Made by a program: the position numbers and the translations under genes. Below, one piece after another: positions 24,382-32,859 of a stretch of 64,000 nt of DNA; position 1 is the stretch's first letter; every line of letters starts with the position of its first letter. This stretch comes from DASXVX01 sp036504075. GTDB taxonomy: Bacteria; Bacillota; Sulfobacillia; Symbiobacteriales; Symbiobacteriaceae. The DNA is taken from contig DASXVX010000010.1 in NCBI GenBank assembly GCA_036504075.1, positions 1 to 64,000 of the forward strand. Direction: 5' to 3'. The notes under the pieces are model-generated. The model saw only the letters and a list, made by a program, of their open reading frames with translations. It had not been told where the DNA came from and ran no database searches.

Positions 24382-25045
24382 TGCGCTGAATCCCTTCCTG
24401 CGGTCGCTGCCACTGATTCTGCTGTTCACATCGATCCTGGCGGCGGAGATCCGGCTGCTCAAGTGGTCCGTGACGGCGTATGCCGTGCAGGGCCTGGTCC
24501 TGGCTGGCGTGCTGGCGGGCGCCGGGTGGATGTCTGAAAACGAAGCGCTGTTTTCGTGGGCCACGACGGTCCTGATCAGCAAGGGCATCATCCTGCCGTG
24601 GTTGCTCTCCCGGTACGCCGGGCGCACGGCGGGGGCGGAAGAGCCCGGCCCCGCCTTCGGGCCTGGCATGTTTCTGGCATCCTTGATTGCCGTGGGGGGA
24701 TTTGCCGCCGGTGAGCGGTTTGTCCCCTGGGCGCTGGCGGAGGTTCCCGGCGCAGCCATCGGGATTCCGGCCGGGGCCGGGGCTGCCGTCGGGATCATGG
24801 CGGTGGCGCTCTGGACGCTGCTGACGCACCGGGATACCCTCAAGGTCGTGATCGGCATTTGCCTGCTGGAGAACGGCGTCCACCTGCTGCTTGCCTCCGT
24901 CGCTTCGTCGATTCCGGAGACGGCCGGCATCGGCATCGTGACCGACGTGGTCCTTTCCATCTGGCTGCTCCTGCTGGTGGGCCGCCAGGCGGAAAGCGCC
25001 GCCGGCACCCGCACCGATTCCGTCCTGGACCAACTACGGGGTTAG
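24374..25045 (+). CDS. hyfE: HyfE-type membrane subunit (NuoK-containing)
   Basis: This protein has 223 residues with about six helices. The C-terminal half resembles NuoK: TLKVVIGICLLENGVHLLL contains the conserved Glu of the NuoK helix. The N-terminal half has the extra helices typical of HyfE. It starts at GTG 24374, overlapping the preceding gene by eight bases. HyfE-like subunits form part of the ion path at the junction between HyfC and the antiporters. Confidence 0.88.
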   Translation: MGDALNPFLRSLPLILLFTSILAAEIRLLKWSVTAYAVQGLVLAGVLAGAGWMSENEALFSWATTVLISKGIILPWLLSRYAGRTAGAEEPGPAFGPGMFLASLIAVGGFAAGERFVPWALAEVPGAAIGIPAGAGAAVGIMAVALWTLLTHRDTLKVVIGICLLENGVHLLLASVASSIPETAGIGIVTDVVLSIWLLLLVGRQAESAAGTRTDSVLDQLRG

Positions 25046-25055
25046 GAGGGATAGC

Positions 25056-26573
25056 ATGAACAACATATCCTGGCTGCCCCTGCTGTTGATCGGACTGCCG
25101 GCCCTGGGCGGGCTCCTGGAGTTCGCCGCCGGCCGGGGCGGCAGGTCGGGGCGCGGGACCGGGCTCTTTGCGGTGATTGGATCGGCGCTCAGCGTCCTGG
25201 CCGGACTGGCGGCCATCCCGACGCTGCAGCAAGGGCTGAAGATCACTGCGCCCTGGGGCGCCCTGGTGATGGATACCATCGGGCTGGCTGTGGCATTGCT
25301 CACGTCGATCCTGGGCGCCATCGGGCTGGCCTACGCCCGGCGCCATCTGGCCGCTGAGGTGGCCGCCGGCCGGGCCGAGGCCCGCTGGCTGCCGTCGCTC
25401 TTCGGGTGCAGCGCACTGTTCGTCGCCTTTGGCAACTGGGCGGCGCTGACCGATCACCTGATCATGCTCTACGTAGCGGTGGAGGCGACGACGGTGGCGA
25501 CAGCCCTGCCCGTGGCCTTTTACCGGCGCCGGACCTCCTGGGAGGCGGCGTACAAGTACCTGCTGCTCAACACCGTCGGCCTGACGGTGGGTCTCCTGGG
25601 TCTGGTCTTCCTGTACGTGGCCGCCGTGCCGCTCCTGGGCGGGCAGGCGCTCAGCCTCACGGCCCTGGCGACCGTCGGGGCGAAGCTCTCGCCACGGGCG
25701 GCGGCCCTGGCCGGGGCGCTGGTGATCATGGGCTTCGGCACCAAGGCGGCGCTGATGCCCATGCACGCTTGGCTACCGGATGCCTATCAGGAAAGTCCCG
25801 GCGGATTTTCCGCCCTGTTCTCGGGCGTGGGCACCAAGATCGCGGCGCTGGCCATGCTCCGGGTCCTGCCGCCGTTGGTGACAGCGGCTCCGGCGCTGGG
25901 GAGTGCGCTGGTGGCAGTGGCTGCCGTCACCATGCTGGTGGGCATCGCCATCGGCTTCGGCCAGGACGACCTGCGGCGGATGCTCGGGTACTCCAGCGTC
26001 AGCCAGATGGGCTACATCGCCATGGCCATGGGGGCCGGCGGGGCCGCCGGGTACGGCGCGGCGGTCTACCACATGGTCAGCCACGGTCTGATCAAGGCGC
26101 TGCTCTTCCTCTGCGTGGCGGAACTCTATCAGGCAACCGGCACCGCCCGCATCTCTGAACTGCCCGGACGGCAGCACCCGCGCTGGGTGGGGCCGATCTT
26201 CCTGCTGGCGGCCGTGGGGCTGGGCGGCGTGCCGCCGATGCCCGCCTTCTGGTCCAAGTTCCAGATCTTCCTGGCCACCGCCCAGGCGGGCCACCCGTGG
26301 GCGGCCGGGGTGGCGGTGCTGACCAGCCTGCTCACCATCACCACGCTGGCGTGGGCCGGCGCCCGGGTCTTCCTGCTGCAAAGCCACGGCCACGGCGATG
26401 TCCACGATCACGAGGCGGCCCACGGCCACAGCGCAGCACCGGCGGTCGCTCAGCCTTTCCCGTGGCTCCTGGTGCTGATGGTGATCGTGCTCTTCGCCGC
26501 CGGCCTCGTGCCCGGCTGGATGACCTCGTTTCTGGGCCAGGCGGTCCGGCACATGACGGCGATGGGGGTGTAG
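25056..26573 (+). CDS. hyfF: Antiporter-like membrane subunit (HyfF-type)
   Basis: This protein has 505 residues and about 14 helices. DHLIMLYVAVEATTVATALP holds the TM5 Glu, KAALMPMHAWLPDAYQESPG the conserved Lys region, and YHMVSHGLIKALLFLCV the late His/Lys helix. Near the C-terminus a loop is rich in His (HGHGDVHDHEAAHGHS, about residues 448-463), which is unusual for the family and may bind metal or simply be a surface loop. AGGAGG precedes ATG 25056. It is the third putative ion-translocating subunit in the complex. Confidence 0.92.
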   Translation: MNNISWLPLLLIGLPALGGLLEFAAGRGGRSGRGTGLFAVIGSALSVLAGLAAIPTLQQGLKITAPWGALVMDTIGLAVALLTSILGAIGLAYARRHLAAEVAAGRAEARWLPSLFGCSALFVAFGNWAALTDHLIMLYVAVEATTVATALPVAFYRRRTSWEAAYKYLLLNTVGLTVGLLGLVFLYVAAVPLLGGQALSLTALATVGAKLSPRAAALAGALVIMGFGTKAALMPMHAWLPDAYQESPGGFSALFSGVGTKIAALAMLRVLPPLVTAAPALGSALVAVAAVTMLVGIAIGFGQDDLRRMLGYSSVSQMGYIAMAMGAGGAAGYGAAVYHMVSHGLIKALLFLCVAELYQATGTARISELPGRQHPRWVGPIFLLAAVGLGGVPPMPAFWSKFQIFLATAQAGHPWAAGVAVLTSLLTITTLAWAGARVFLLQSHGHGDVHDHEAAHGHSAAPAVAQPFPWLLVLMVIVLFAAGLVPGWMTSFLGQAVRHMTAMGV

Positions 26574-26576
26574 GCG

Positions 26577-27146
26577 ATGGGACTTCGGCAGTGGTTCGAC
26601 GGTTTGGTCAAGCGATCGTTCAAGCGGTCCCTCTGGGTCTACCACGCGAACGCAGGCTCCTGCAACGGCTGTGACATCGAAGAGATCTGCGCCTTTACGC
26701 CTTACTACGACGCCGAGCGCTTCGGGCTCAGGCTCGTGGGCTCGCCCCGGCATGCGGATGTGTTGCTGGTCTCCGGCCCGGTGACCCGGCAAGCCCGGGA
26801 CGGGCTGCTCCGGACCTACGAAGCGATGCCCGAGCCCCGGGTCGTCATCGCGGTGGGCTCCTGCGCTACCGGCGGCGGCATCTGGTTCGACACCTACGGC
26901 ACCTGGGGCGGTTTGAAGGACGTGCTGCCGGTGGACTACTACATTCCCGGATGCCCGCCCCGCCCCGAGGCGATCCTATACGGAGTGGCCGTCGCCATGG
27001 GGCTGATGGATTCCAAGGTCGTCCCCGTGGAATACCGGGAGGAAGCGCAGGCGAACCGCGATGTGGCTGGAGATGGAGCATGCGCTGCAGGATGCCCTTC
27101 GGGGCCGAGTGGTGCTGGTGGGGATCGGAAACAGTCAGCGGGGTGA
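26577..27146 (+). CDS. hyfI: [NiFe]-hydrogenase small subunit, NuoB-like (HyfI/HycG-type)
   Basis: This protein has 189 residues. The proximal [4Fe-4S] ligands are NAGSCNGCDIE, VGSCATGGG and IPGCPPRPE. The last 25-30 residues (GACAAGCPSGPSGAGG) do not look like family sequence and overlap the maturation protease gene by 86 bases, whereas other overlaps in this operon are 14 bases or less. A small frame error near 27050 could have lengthened the gene. It passes electrons from HyfH clusters to the Ni-Fe site. Confidence 0.92.
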   Translation: MGLRQWFDGLVKRSFKRSLWVYHANAGSCNGCDIEEICAFTPYYDAERFGLRLVGSPRHADVLLVSGPVTRQARDGLLRTYEAMPEPRVVIAVGSCATGGGIWFDTYGTWGGLKDVLPVDYYIPGCPPRPEAILYGVAVAMGLMDSKVVPVEYREEAQANRDVAGDGACAAGCPSGPSGAGGDRKQSAG

Positions 27147-27588
27147 TGACCGGGCCGGCCCCCGGGTCGCCCGGCTGGTGCGACGTCTGGCGAGGGTCGT
27201 GCCGGATGGCCCGCCTGAGGGCAGGCCCCGGCTGGCCGGGGTCCTGGTGGCCGAGACGACCCCTGAGGCTTATGCCGGGGCCATGGCCCGGCTGAACCCG
27301 GACGTGATCCTGCTGGTGGATGCGGTGGATTTGGGCGGGCCGCCGGGGGAGGCGGCCCTTCTGGATGGGGCGGACCTGTCCCGGCAGGACGGCTGGGAGG
27401 TCCACCGGCCCCCGTTGGCGCTGCTCATGCGCTACCTGACCGACCGAACCGGCGCCCGGGTCCTGCTGCTGGGCATTCAGGCGGTGAGCCTTGACTGGGG
27501 CGAGCCCATGACGCCCGCAGTCCGGCAGGCCACCGGCCGCGTGGTCCGCACACTCCTGTCACGGTTGGAGGCGATCGGTGGTGCATGA
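27061..27588 (+). CDS. hycI: Hydrogenase maturation endopeptidase (HycI-type)
   Basis: This protein has 175 residues. VVLVGIGNSQRGDDRAGPRV is the N-terminal signature with the Ni-sensing Asp, and PDVILLVDAVDLGG holds the second metal ligand. It trims the C-terminal tail of the large subunit (after Arg502 of HyfG) once Ni is inserted. The exact start is uncertain because the gene overlaps hyfI by 86 bases and no good ribosome site precedes ATG 27061. hypA overlaps its end. Confidence 0.88.
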   Translation: MWLEMEHALQDALRGRVVLVGIGNSQRGDDRAGPRVARLVRRLARVVPDGPPEGRPRLAGVLVAETTPEAYAGAMARLNPDVILLVDAVDLGGPPGEAALLDGADLSRQDGWEVHRPPLALLMRYLTDRTGARVLLLGIQAVSLDWGEPMTPAVRQATGRVVRTLLSRLEAIGGA

Positions 27589-27925
27589 ACTGAGTCTTGC
27601 CCAGTCCATCGTGGACGTGGTGACGGAGAACGCTCGGGGAATGGGCATCCGCCGGGTCCGCCGGGTGACGGTGCTGGTGGGCGAGTGGTCTGCCGTAGTG
27701 CCTGAATCGCTGGAGGTTGGATTTCATTTCCTGGCGGCGGCAGCGGGAGATCTGTTCGACGGCGTGGAACTGAAGGTGACCCTGGAGCCTGTGGAGGGGG
27801 CGTGCACCGCTTGCGGTCATCGCTTCGCCCCCGGGCATACGGGACTCACCTGTCCGGCCTGCGGAGGCGTTGCCCGACTCATGACCGGTACGGCCCTCCA
27901 GATTCAGTCTTATGAAGGGGAATAG
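27581..27925 (+). CDS. hypA: Hydrogenase nickel-insertion protein HypA
   Basis: This protein has 114 residues. The start is set at the second of two adjacent GTG codons so that the protein begins M-H-E, because His2 and the adjacent residues form the nickel site in HypA (MHELSLAQSIVDVV). The zinc-ribbon Cys pairs CTACGH and CPACGG are intact. With HypB it delivers nickel to the large subunit. Confidence 0.93.
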   Translation: MHELSLAQSIVDVVTENARGMGIRRVRRVTVLVGEWSAVVPESLEVGFHFLAAAAGDLFDGVELKVTLEPVEGACTACGHRFAPGHTGLTCPACGGVARLMTGTALQIQSYEGE

Positions 27926-27928
27926 AAC

Positions 27929-28583
27929 GTGGAAGTCACCGTAGTCGAACAGATTCTCAAGGCGAACGACGCGCTGGCCCGGGCCAACCGGGCCCGCTTC
28001 GACGCCGCCGGGGTTCTGGCTCTCAACTTCATTGGCTCACCCGGCGCGGGCAAGACCGCCCTGCTGGAAGCCACGGTGGCGCCCTTGCAAAACGAGTACC
28101 GCTTGACTTGCATCGAAGGCGATCCGTATACCACCCGGGATGCCGAGCGAATCGGGCGCCTGGGTGTGCCGGTGGTGCAGATCAACACCCGGGGCGGCTG
28201 CCACCTGGATGCCGCCATGGTAGGACAGGCGCTGGAGAGCCTTGATCTGGGCGGAGCCGACCTGCTCTTGATCGAGAATGTCGGCAACTTGCTCTGCCCG
28301 TCGCAGTACGACCTGGGCGAGCATCTGACGGTGGCGGTGCTGTCCGTCGCCGAAGGCGCGGACAAGCCGGACAAGTACCCGGCCGCGTTCCAGCGGGCCG
28401 CGGCCGTCATCGTGAATAAAGTAGACCTGCTGGGGATGACCGACGTCAACCTGGAGGACGTGACCGAGCGGATTCGGGCGCTACGCACCCTATGCCCCGG
28501 TTTTTGCCCTCTCGGCCCGGACGGGAGAAGGGATGGAGGCGTGGGCCCTTTGGCTGAAGGAGCGGGTCCGCACACACCGGTAA
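27929..28583 (+). CDS. hypB: HypB GTPase, interrupted by a one-base frameshift
   Basis: The reading from GTG or ATG-like start 27929 contains the P-loop GSPGAGKTA, GDPYTTRDAERI, the metal-site region RGGCHLDA, ENVGNLLCPSQYDLGE and NKVDLLGM. Near 28476-28478 (GGG) the frame departs. The other frame from there reads RYAPYAPVFALSARTGEGMEAW and ends ERVRTHR at TAA 28581-28583, the normal HypB C-terminus. Removing one G restores a protein of about 217 residues. As written, the open frame runs on to 28663 with a nonsense tail. The cause is sequencing error or recent mutation. Confidence 0.88.
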
Positions 28584-28653
28584 TTCGGCGCGAACCGCCG
28601 GTACGGCCGGCGTTGGGCCAGGCGATCATTGCCCGCAGGAGGTGGACGAGCCC

Positions 28654-28871
28654 ATGTGTTTAGCAGTTCCCGCCATGGTGGTGGAGACGGACGGGCGCCG
28701 GGCCCTGGTAGATGTCTGGGCAACCGGCGCACTGTGGATGTGACCCTGGTGGAGGGTGCCAGCCCCGGCCGGTATGTTCTGGTCCACGCCGGGTTTGCCC
28801 TCCAGGTGCTGGACGAAACTGAGGCAAAAATCACGTTGGCCGCGCTGAAGGAGGTGTCCGGCGATGCTTGA
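28654..28871 (+). CDS. hypC: HypC chaperone, interrupted by a one-base frameshift
   Basis: ATG 28654 has GGAGGTGG upstream and begins MCLAVPAMVVETDG, with the essential Cys2. At 28718-28720 the frame is lost and a stop comes ten codons later. One additional G there gives WGNRRTVDVTLVEGASPGRY and continues VLVHAGFALQVLDETEAK to the stop at 28869, the full HypC of about 72 residues. HypC carries the Fe(CN)2CO group with HypD. This is the second G-run frameshift within 250 bases. Confidence 0.85.
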
Positions 28872-29976
28872 CACGCTGTCGCTGTTGCGAGACGGCAAAC
28901 CGACTCGCGCCTGGGTGGACCGCATCCGGACGAAGCTGTCGGACGCCGGCCGGACGGTGCGCCTCATGGAAATCTGCGGCACCCACACCGTGGCCATCGC
29001 CCGGAGCGGCCTGCGCGGGCCGCTTGCCGGGGTGGTGGAGCTGGTCAGCGGTCCGGGCTGCCCCGTCTGCGTCACCGCCGACGGCGAAATCGACCGGATG
29101 CTGGCCTACTGCGACGTGTTGGGCGCCATTGTCGCCACTTACGGCGACCTGATCCGGGTGCCGGGCTCCCACAGCAGCCTGGCCCAGCGGCGGGCAGAAG
29201 GGGCAGATGTCCGGGTGGTATACTCCGCCATGGATGCCGTCCAGATGGCGCAGGCGGAGCCGGGCCGCCCGGTGATCTTCCTGGGCATTGGCTTCGAGAC
29301 GACGGCCCCGGCCGCGGCGCTGGCAATCCGGGCCGCAGCGGTGGCGGGAATCAGCAACTTCTTCGTGCACAGTGCCCACAAGCTGACCCCCCCGGCCATG
29401 CGGGCCCTGCTCGCGGGCGGGGGCGCCCGGCTTGACGGGTTTCTCTGCCCCGGCCACGTCAGCACGGTGCTGGGGGAGGAGGGTTTTGACTTCCTCGCCT
29501 CCGAGTACGGGATGGCGGCCGCCATTGCCGGTTTTGAGCCCATGGACATCTTGCTTGCCATCGACTACCTGACCGATGCCGCCCTGGGCCGCCAGCCGGC
29601 AGTTCTTGGGAACAGCTACCGGCGCTGGGTCCCGCCCGAAGGCAACCCCCGGGCGCGGGCGCTCCTTGCGGAGACCTTTGCCGTCGCCGATGCCCCCTGG
29701 CGGGGCCTCGGCACGATCCCCGGGAGCGGGCTGGCGATGCGGGACGAGTACCGCCGGTTCGACGCCGAAAGCGCCTTCCCGGCAGAGGTTCCCACGCCAG
29801 CCCCCCGGCGCGGCTGCCTGTGCGGCAACGTGCTCAGGGGCGAGATCCGGCCCACGCAGTGCCCGCTTTTCGGCCAGGTCTGCCGGCCCGAGTCGCCCCT
29901 GGGGCCCTGCATGGTCTCCAGCGAGGGCGCCTGTGCGGCATACTATCGGTACGGCGACGGCACGGCCGAGCAGTAA
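28864..29976 (+). CDS. hypD: HypD, Fe(CN)2CO assembly protein
   Basis: This protein has 370 residues. MEICGTHTVAIARSGL, GPGCPVCVT and the C-terminal Cys clusters (CLCGNVLRGEIRPTQCPLFG) that bind the [4Fe-4S] cluster are all present. GIGFETTAPAAA and HSAHKLTPPAM are further family motifs. It overlaps hypC by eight bases. It is complete and in frame, unlike its two upstream neighbours. Confidence 0.95.
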   Translation: MLDTLSLLRDGKPTRAWVDRIRTKLSDAGRTVRLMEICGTHTVAIARSGLRGPLAGVVELVSGPGCPVCVTADGEIDRMLAYCDVLGAIVATYGDLIRVPGSHSSLAQRRAEGADVRVVYSAMDAVQMAQAEPGRPVIFLGIGFETTAPAAALAIRAAAVAGISNFFVHSAHKLTPPAMRALLAGGGARLDGFLCPGHVSTVLGEEGFDFLASEYGMAAAIAGFEPMDILLAIDYLTDAALGRQPAVLGNSYRRWVPPEGNPRARALLAETFAVADAPWRGLGTIPGSGLAMRDEYRRFDAESAFPAEVPTPAPRRGCLCGNVLRGEIRPTQCPLFGQVCRPESPLGPCMVSSEGACAAYYRYGDGTAEQ

Positions 29977-30012
29977 GCCCGGATCGCCCACGTCATCTCG
30001 GAGGTGGTTCCC

Positions 30013-31023
30013 GTGGAGACTGAACGGATTACTCTGGCTCACGGCGACGGCGGACAGGCTACCCATCGCCTGATTTCCGAGCTGTTCCAGCCGCTCCTGG
30101 CGAATCCGGCGCTGGCCCAGGCCGGCGACAGCACGATTCTGGCCTGGCCGGAGCCGGGGCGCGTGGCCATCACCACCGACACCTTTGTGGTCAGCCCGAT
30201 CTTCTTTCCCGGCGGCGACCTGGGACGGCTCGCCATCTCGGGGACCGTGAATGATCTAGCCGTCGCCGGCGCCCGCCCGCTCTGGCTGACGGCCGGGTTC
30301 GTGCTGGAGGAGGGATACCCGCTGGCCGACCTTCGCCGCCTGGTCGCAGCCATGGCCGAGACCGCCCGGGAGGCCGGGGTCTGGGTGGTGGCCGGTGACA
30401 CCAAGGTGGTTGGACGGGGGCAGGCCGACGGTTGCTTCATCAATACCAGCGGCGTGGGGATCGTGCCCCCGGGCCGCGACCTCGGGCCGCACCGGATTCG
30501 GACCGGCCAGGCCATCCTGGTAAGCGGTCCGGTGGCCCAGCACGGCGTGGCGGTACTCTCGGCCCGGGCCGGCCTCGGGTTTGAGACACCGGTGAAGAGC
30601 GACGTGGCGCCGCTGGCGCTGCTTGCCGCCGCCGCCCTGGATGCGGCTCCCGGCCTGGCCTGCATGCGGGACCCGACCCGGGGCGGCCTGGCCACCACGC
30701 TGGCCGAACTGGCCGAAGTCTCCGGGTGCGACCTGGTTCTGGAAGAGAATGCGGTGCCGGTCCTGCCTGCGGTCACCGGCGCCTGCGAGATGCTGGGGCT
30801 CGACCCGCTGTACCTGGCCTGCGAGGGCCGGGCGGTGCTCTTCTGTCCGGCCGAAGAGGCGGATGGTCTGCTGGCCGCCCTCTCCCTGCGCCCGGAGGGC
30901 GCCGGCGCCCGAGTCGTGGGGCATGTGGCCGGGCCCGGCCGCCGGGCGTTGCTCGCTACCCCCGCCGGAGGCACCCGGCGGCTCGAGCGGCTGTTCGGGG
31001 AGAACCTGCCCCGGATCTGCTGA
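30013..31023 (+). CDS. hypE: HypE, carbamoyl dehydratase for CN ligand synthesis
   Basis: From GTG 30013 this protein is 336 residues, with GGAGG eight bases upstream. ITLAHGDGGQATHRLI is the N-terminal AIRS-family motif, and RDPTRGGLATTLAELAE and VAGDTKVVGRGQADG are conserved. The C-terminus ends NLPRIC, where the terminal Cys is carbamoylated by HypF and dehydrated to thiocyanate. No hypF is in the window, so it must be elsewhere. Confidence 0.95.
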   Translation: METERITLAHGDGGQATHRLISELFQPLLANPALAQAGDSTILAWPEPGRVAITTDTFVVSPIFFPGGDLGRLAISGTVNDLAVAGARPLWLTAGFVLEEGYPLADLRRLVAAMAETAREAGVWVVAGDTKVVGRGQADGCFINTSGVGIVPPGRDLGPHRIRTGQAILVSGPVAQHGVAVLSARAGLGFETPVKSDVAPLALLAAAALDAAPGLACMRDPTRGGLATTLAELAEVSGCDLVLEENAVPVLPAVTGACEMLGLDPLYLACEGRAVLFCPAEEADGLLAALSLRPEGAGARVVGHVAGPGRRALLATPAGGTRRLERLFGENLPRIC

Positions 31024-31097
31024 TCCCCAGTGGTCACCGATTGCGTGGAAGGTGTCCGTGACCGGCGAGGCTGGTTTCGCCGATGAATAAAAGCTGG

Positions 31098-31259
31098 TCA
31101 CTCTGCATCGCACCAGGGTAGCGTCACTTTACCGACAGTAGCCTTCGCCGCAGGGTATGCCGCGAACCCCGGAGCCAGCGCGAGGTCATTTGCACCTGCC
31201 TGGGCGCCGATAAACGGCGAGGACGCAGGCTCCCACGCATTATAGCCACCGAAAAGCAA
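31098..31259 (-). CDS. Possible 53-residue small protein
   Basis: A strong AAGGAGG lies nine to ten bases before TTG 31259 on the minus strand. The reading begins LFGGYNAWEPASSPFIGAQA and ends TLPWCDAE. It is Ala/Gly-rich with no helix long enough for a membrane. It lies in the 310-base gap between hypE and the next plus-strand gene. The ribosome site is the main support; I do not recognise the protein. Confidence 0.3.
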   Translation of the reverse strand: MLFGGYNAWEPASSPFIGAQAGANDLALAPGFAAYPAAKATVGKVTLPWCDAE

Positions 31260-31337
31260 ACTGGTGCACCTCCTTCCCATTACAGGGTATGACCACGCCG
31301 GGATGTTGGTGAACCTAGAGGCGAGGTGAACGCTGTC

Positions 31338-31529
31338 ATGCCCGACACGAAAAGGCCCGGCGACCGGGAGCCGTCCGGCGAGCACCGGGAAGCCCAGGGC
31401 ACCAAGTACAAGCCGGTCCACCCCGAAGATGCCGTCCGCAAAGAAGAGATGAACCGCATCCGCGGCATGCAGGCCATGAAAGACCCGGAGGTCGGCCCGA
31501 CGAATCACACCAGCAATCCCAGCGGGTGA
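31338..31529 (+). CDS. Small hydrophilic protein, function unknown
   Basis: This 63-residue protein is highly charged (MPDTKRPGDREPSGEHREAQ, then VRKEEMNRIRGMQAMKDPEV) with no hydrophobic segment. GAGGTGA lies before ATG 31338 and a terminator hairpin directly after the stop, which supports a real short gene. The composition resembles small, disordered, spore- or stress-associated proteins, but there is no specific match. Confidence 0.55.
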   Translation: MPDTKRPGDREPSGEHREAQGTKYKPVHPEDAVRKEEMNRIRGMQAMKDPEVGPTNHTSNPSG

Positions 31530-31534
31530 ACCAG

Positions 31535-31561
31535 GACGGGAGGCGCTTGTCGCCTCCCGTC
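31535..31561. terminator. Hairpin between convergent small genes
   Basis: GACGGGAGGCG pairs with CGCCTCCCGTC around a short loop, six bases past the stop of the 63-residue gene and just after the end of the minus-strand gene at 31578. Confidence 0.75.
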
Positions 31562-31577
31562 TGCTCGTCGACCAAAT

Positions 31578-31793
31578 TCAGATGAGCGGGTCAAAGGTCC
31601 GGTACGTGTCATTCAGGGCGTCCAGGGCCTCGTTATCCTCGCCCGGGCCCGCCGCGGCCGTGGCGGAATCCCGGACGGCATCGGACATGGGCTGATAGGC
31701 AATCAGCGTCACGTGGATGTTGTTCTCCAGCCGTTCGATGGCGCCCATTTGATCGGGAGACAGATCGGCCAGCCGATAACTCGGTGTCGACAC
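31578..31793 (-). CDS. Small acidic protein, function unknown
   Basis: GTG 31793 is preceded by GAGGAGG at good spacing. The 71 residues (STPSYRLADLSPDQMGAIER, then NNIHVTLIAYQPMSD) are acidic and soluble, with a pattern of an N-terminal helix, a strand (IHVTLIAY) and a disordered tail. It is divergent from the nitronate monooxygenase-like gene. I cannot assign a family. Confidence 0.5.
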   Translation of the reverse strand: MSTPSYRLADLSPDQMGAIERLENNIHVTLIAYQPMSDAVRDSATAAAGPGEDNEALDALNDTYRTFDPLI

Positions 31794-31887
31794 TCTCCTC
31801 ACCTCCTCGCCATGCAGGATGCCCAGGGGTACGAAATAGAATGTCTCGCTGTACCGAATCCTGCAAGTTGAAGGGAGGCACGCCCCG

Positions 31888-32856
31888 ATGACTGAGACCT
31901 TGAAGACGCGACTATGCGACGTGCTGGAGATCCGCTACCCCATCATCCAGGGCGGCCTGGCTTACCTGGCCCTGGCCGAGCTCTGCGCAGCCGTGGCCGA
32001 AGCCGGCGGGCTGGGCCAGATCACCGCCGCCACGTTCCCGGATGCCGGCGCCCTCCGGGCGGAGATTCGCAAGACCCGGACCCTGACCCGGAAGAACTTT
32101 GCCGTCAACTTCGCCATGGGCTACCGGACGCTGGAGGAGTACATCGACGTGGCACTGGAGGAGGGCGTCCGCTGTGTCACCATCACCGGCGGAAACCCGG
32201 AGCCGTACATGAAGTACGTGGATGCCCGAGTGCCCGGGGTCCGGAAGGTGGTCCTGGTGGCCGGGGTCCGGGCCGCCCAGAAGGCGGAGAGCCTGGGCGC
32301 CGATGCCGTCATCGCCGTTGGTTACGACGGCGGCGGCCATCTTGGCCGGGACGACGTGGGCACCATGGCGCTGCTGCCCCGGGTGGTCGATGCGGTGAAA
32401 ATCCCCGTGGTCGCCAGCGGCGGCATCATGGACGGGCGGGGGCTGGTGGCGGCCCTGGCGCTGGGTGCCGAAGGCATCGAAATGGGCACGCGGTTCGTCG
32501 CCGTAAAGGAATGCCAGGCCCATCCGCGCTACAAGGAACTGTTGATGGCCGCGAAGGAGAACGAGACCGTCATTATCGAGCGGACCATCGGGCGCCCGGC
32601 CCGGGTGCTCAAGACCGGCGGCGCGACCCGGGTCCTGGAGGCTGAGGCGGCCGGGCTGACCCAGGAGCAACTGATCCCGCTGATCTCGGGCAAGGTCAAC
32701 GCGCACGCAGCCCTGGAAGGCGACCTGGAGGAAGGCTTCCTCTACGCCGGCCAGGGCGTGGGCCTCATCGAAGATGTGCCCACGGTGGCCGAACTCTTCC
32801 AGCGGCTGATTGCGGAGGCGGCGGCGGCCGCCGGTCGGACCGGACGGCTGTTCTAG
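31888..32856 (+). CDS. Nitronate monooxygenase / FabK-like flavoprotein
   Basis: This is an FMN TIM-barrel protein of 322 residues. IRYPIIQGGLAYLALAELCA is the N-terminal signature of the 2-nitropropane dioxygenase/enoyl-ACP reductase II family. GADAVIAVGYDGGGHLG carries the catalytic-region His, and IPVVASGGIMDGRGLVAALALGA and EGIEMGTRFVA bind the FMN phosphate. Family members oxidise nitronates or reduce enoyl-ACP (FabK). No fatty-acid genes adjoin it, so FabK function is not supported by context. Confidence 0.82.
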   Translation: MTETLKTRLCDVLEIRYPIIQGGLAYLALAELCAAVAEAGGLGQITAATFPDAGALRAEIRKTRTLTRKNFAVNFAMGYRTLEEYIDVALEEGVRCVTITGGNPEPYMKYVDARVPGVRKVVLVAGVRAAQKAESLGADAVIAVGYDGGGHLGRDDVGTMALLPRVVDAVKIPVVASGGIMDGRGLVAALALGAEGIEMGTRFVAVKECQAHPRYKELLMAAKENETVIIERTIGRPARVLKTGGATRVLEAEAAGLTQEQLIPLISGKVNAHAALEGDLEEGFLYAGQGVGLIEDVPTVAELFQRLIAEAAAAAGRTGRLF

Positions 32857-32859
32857 CGC

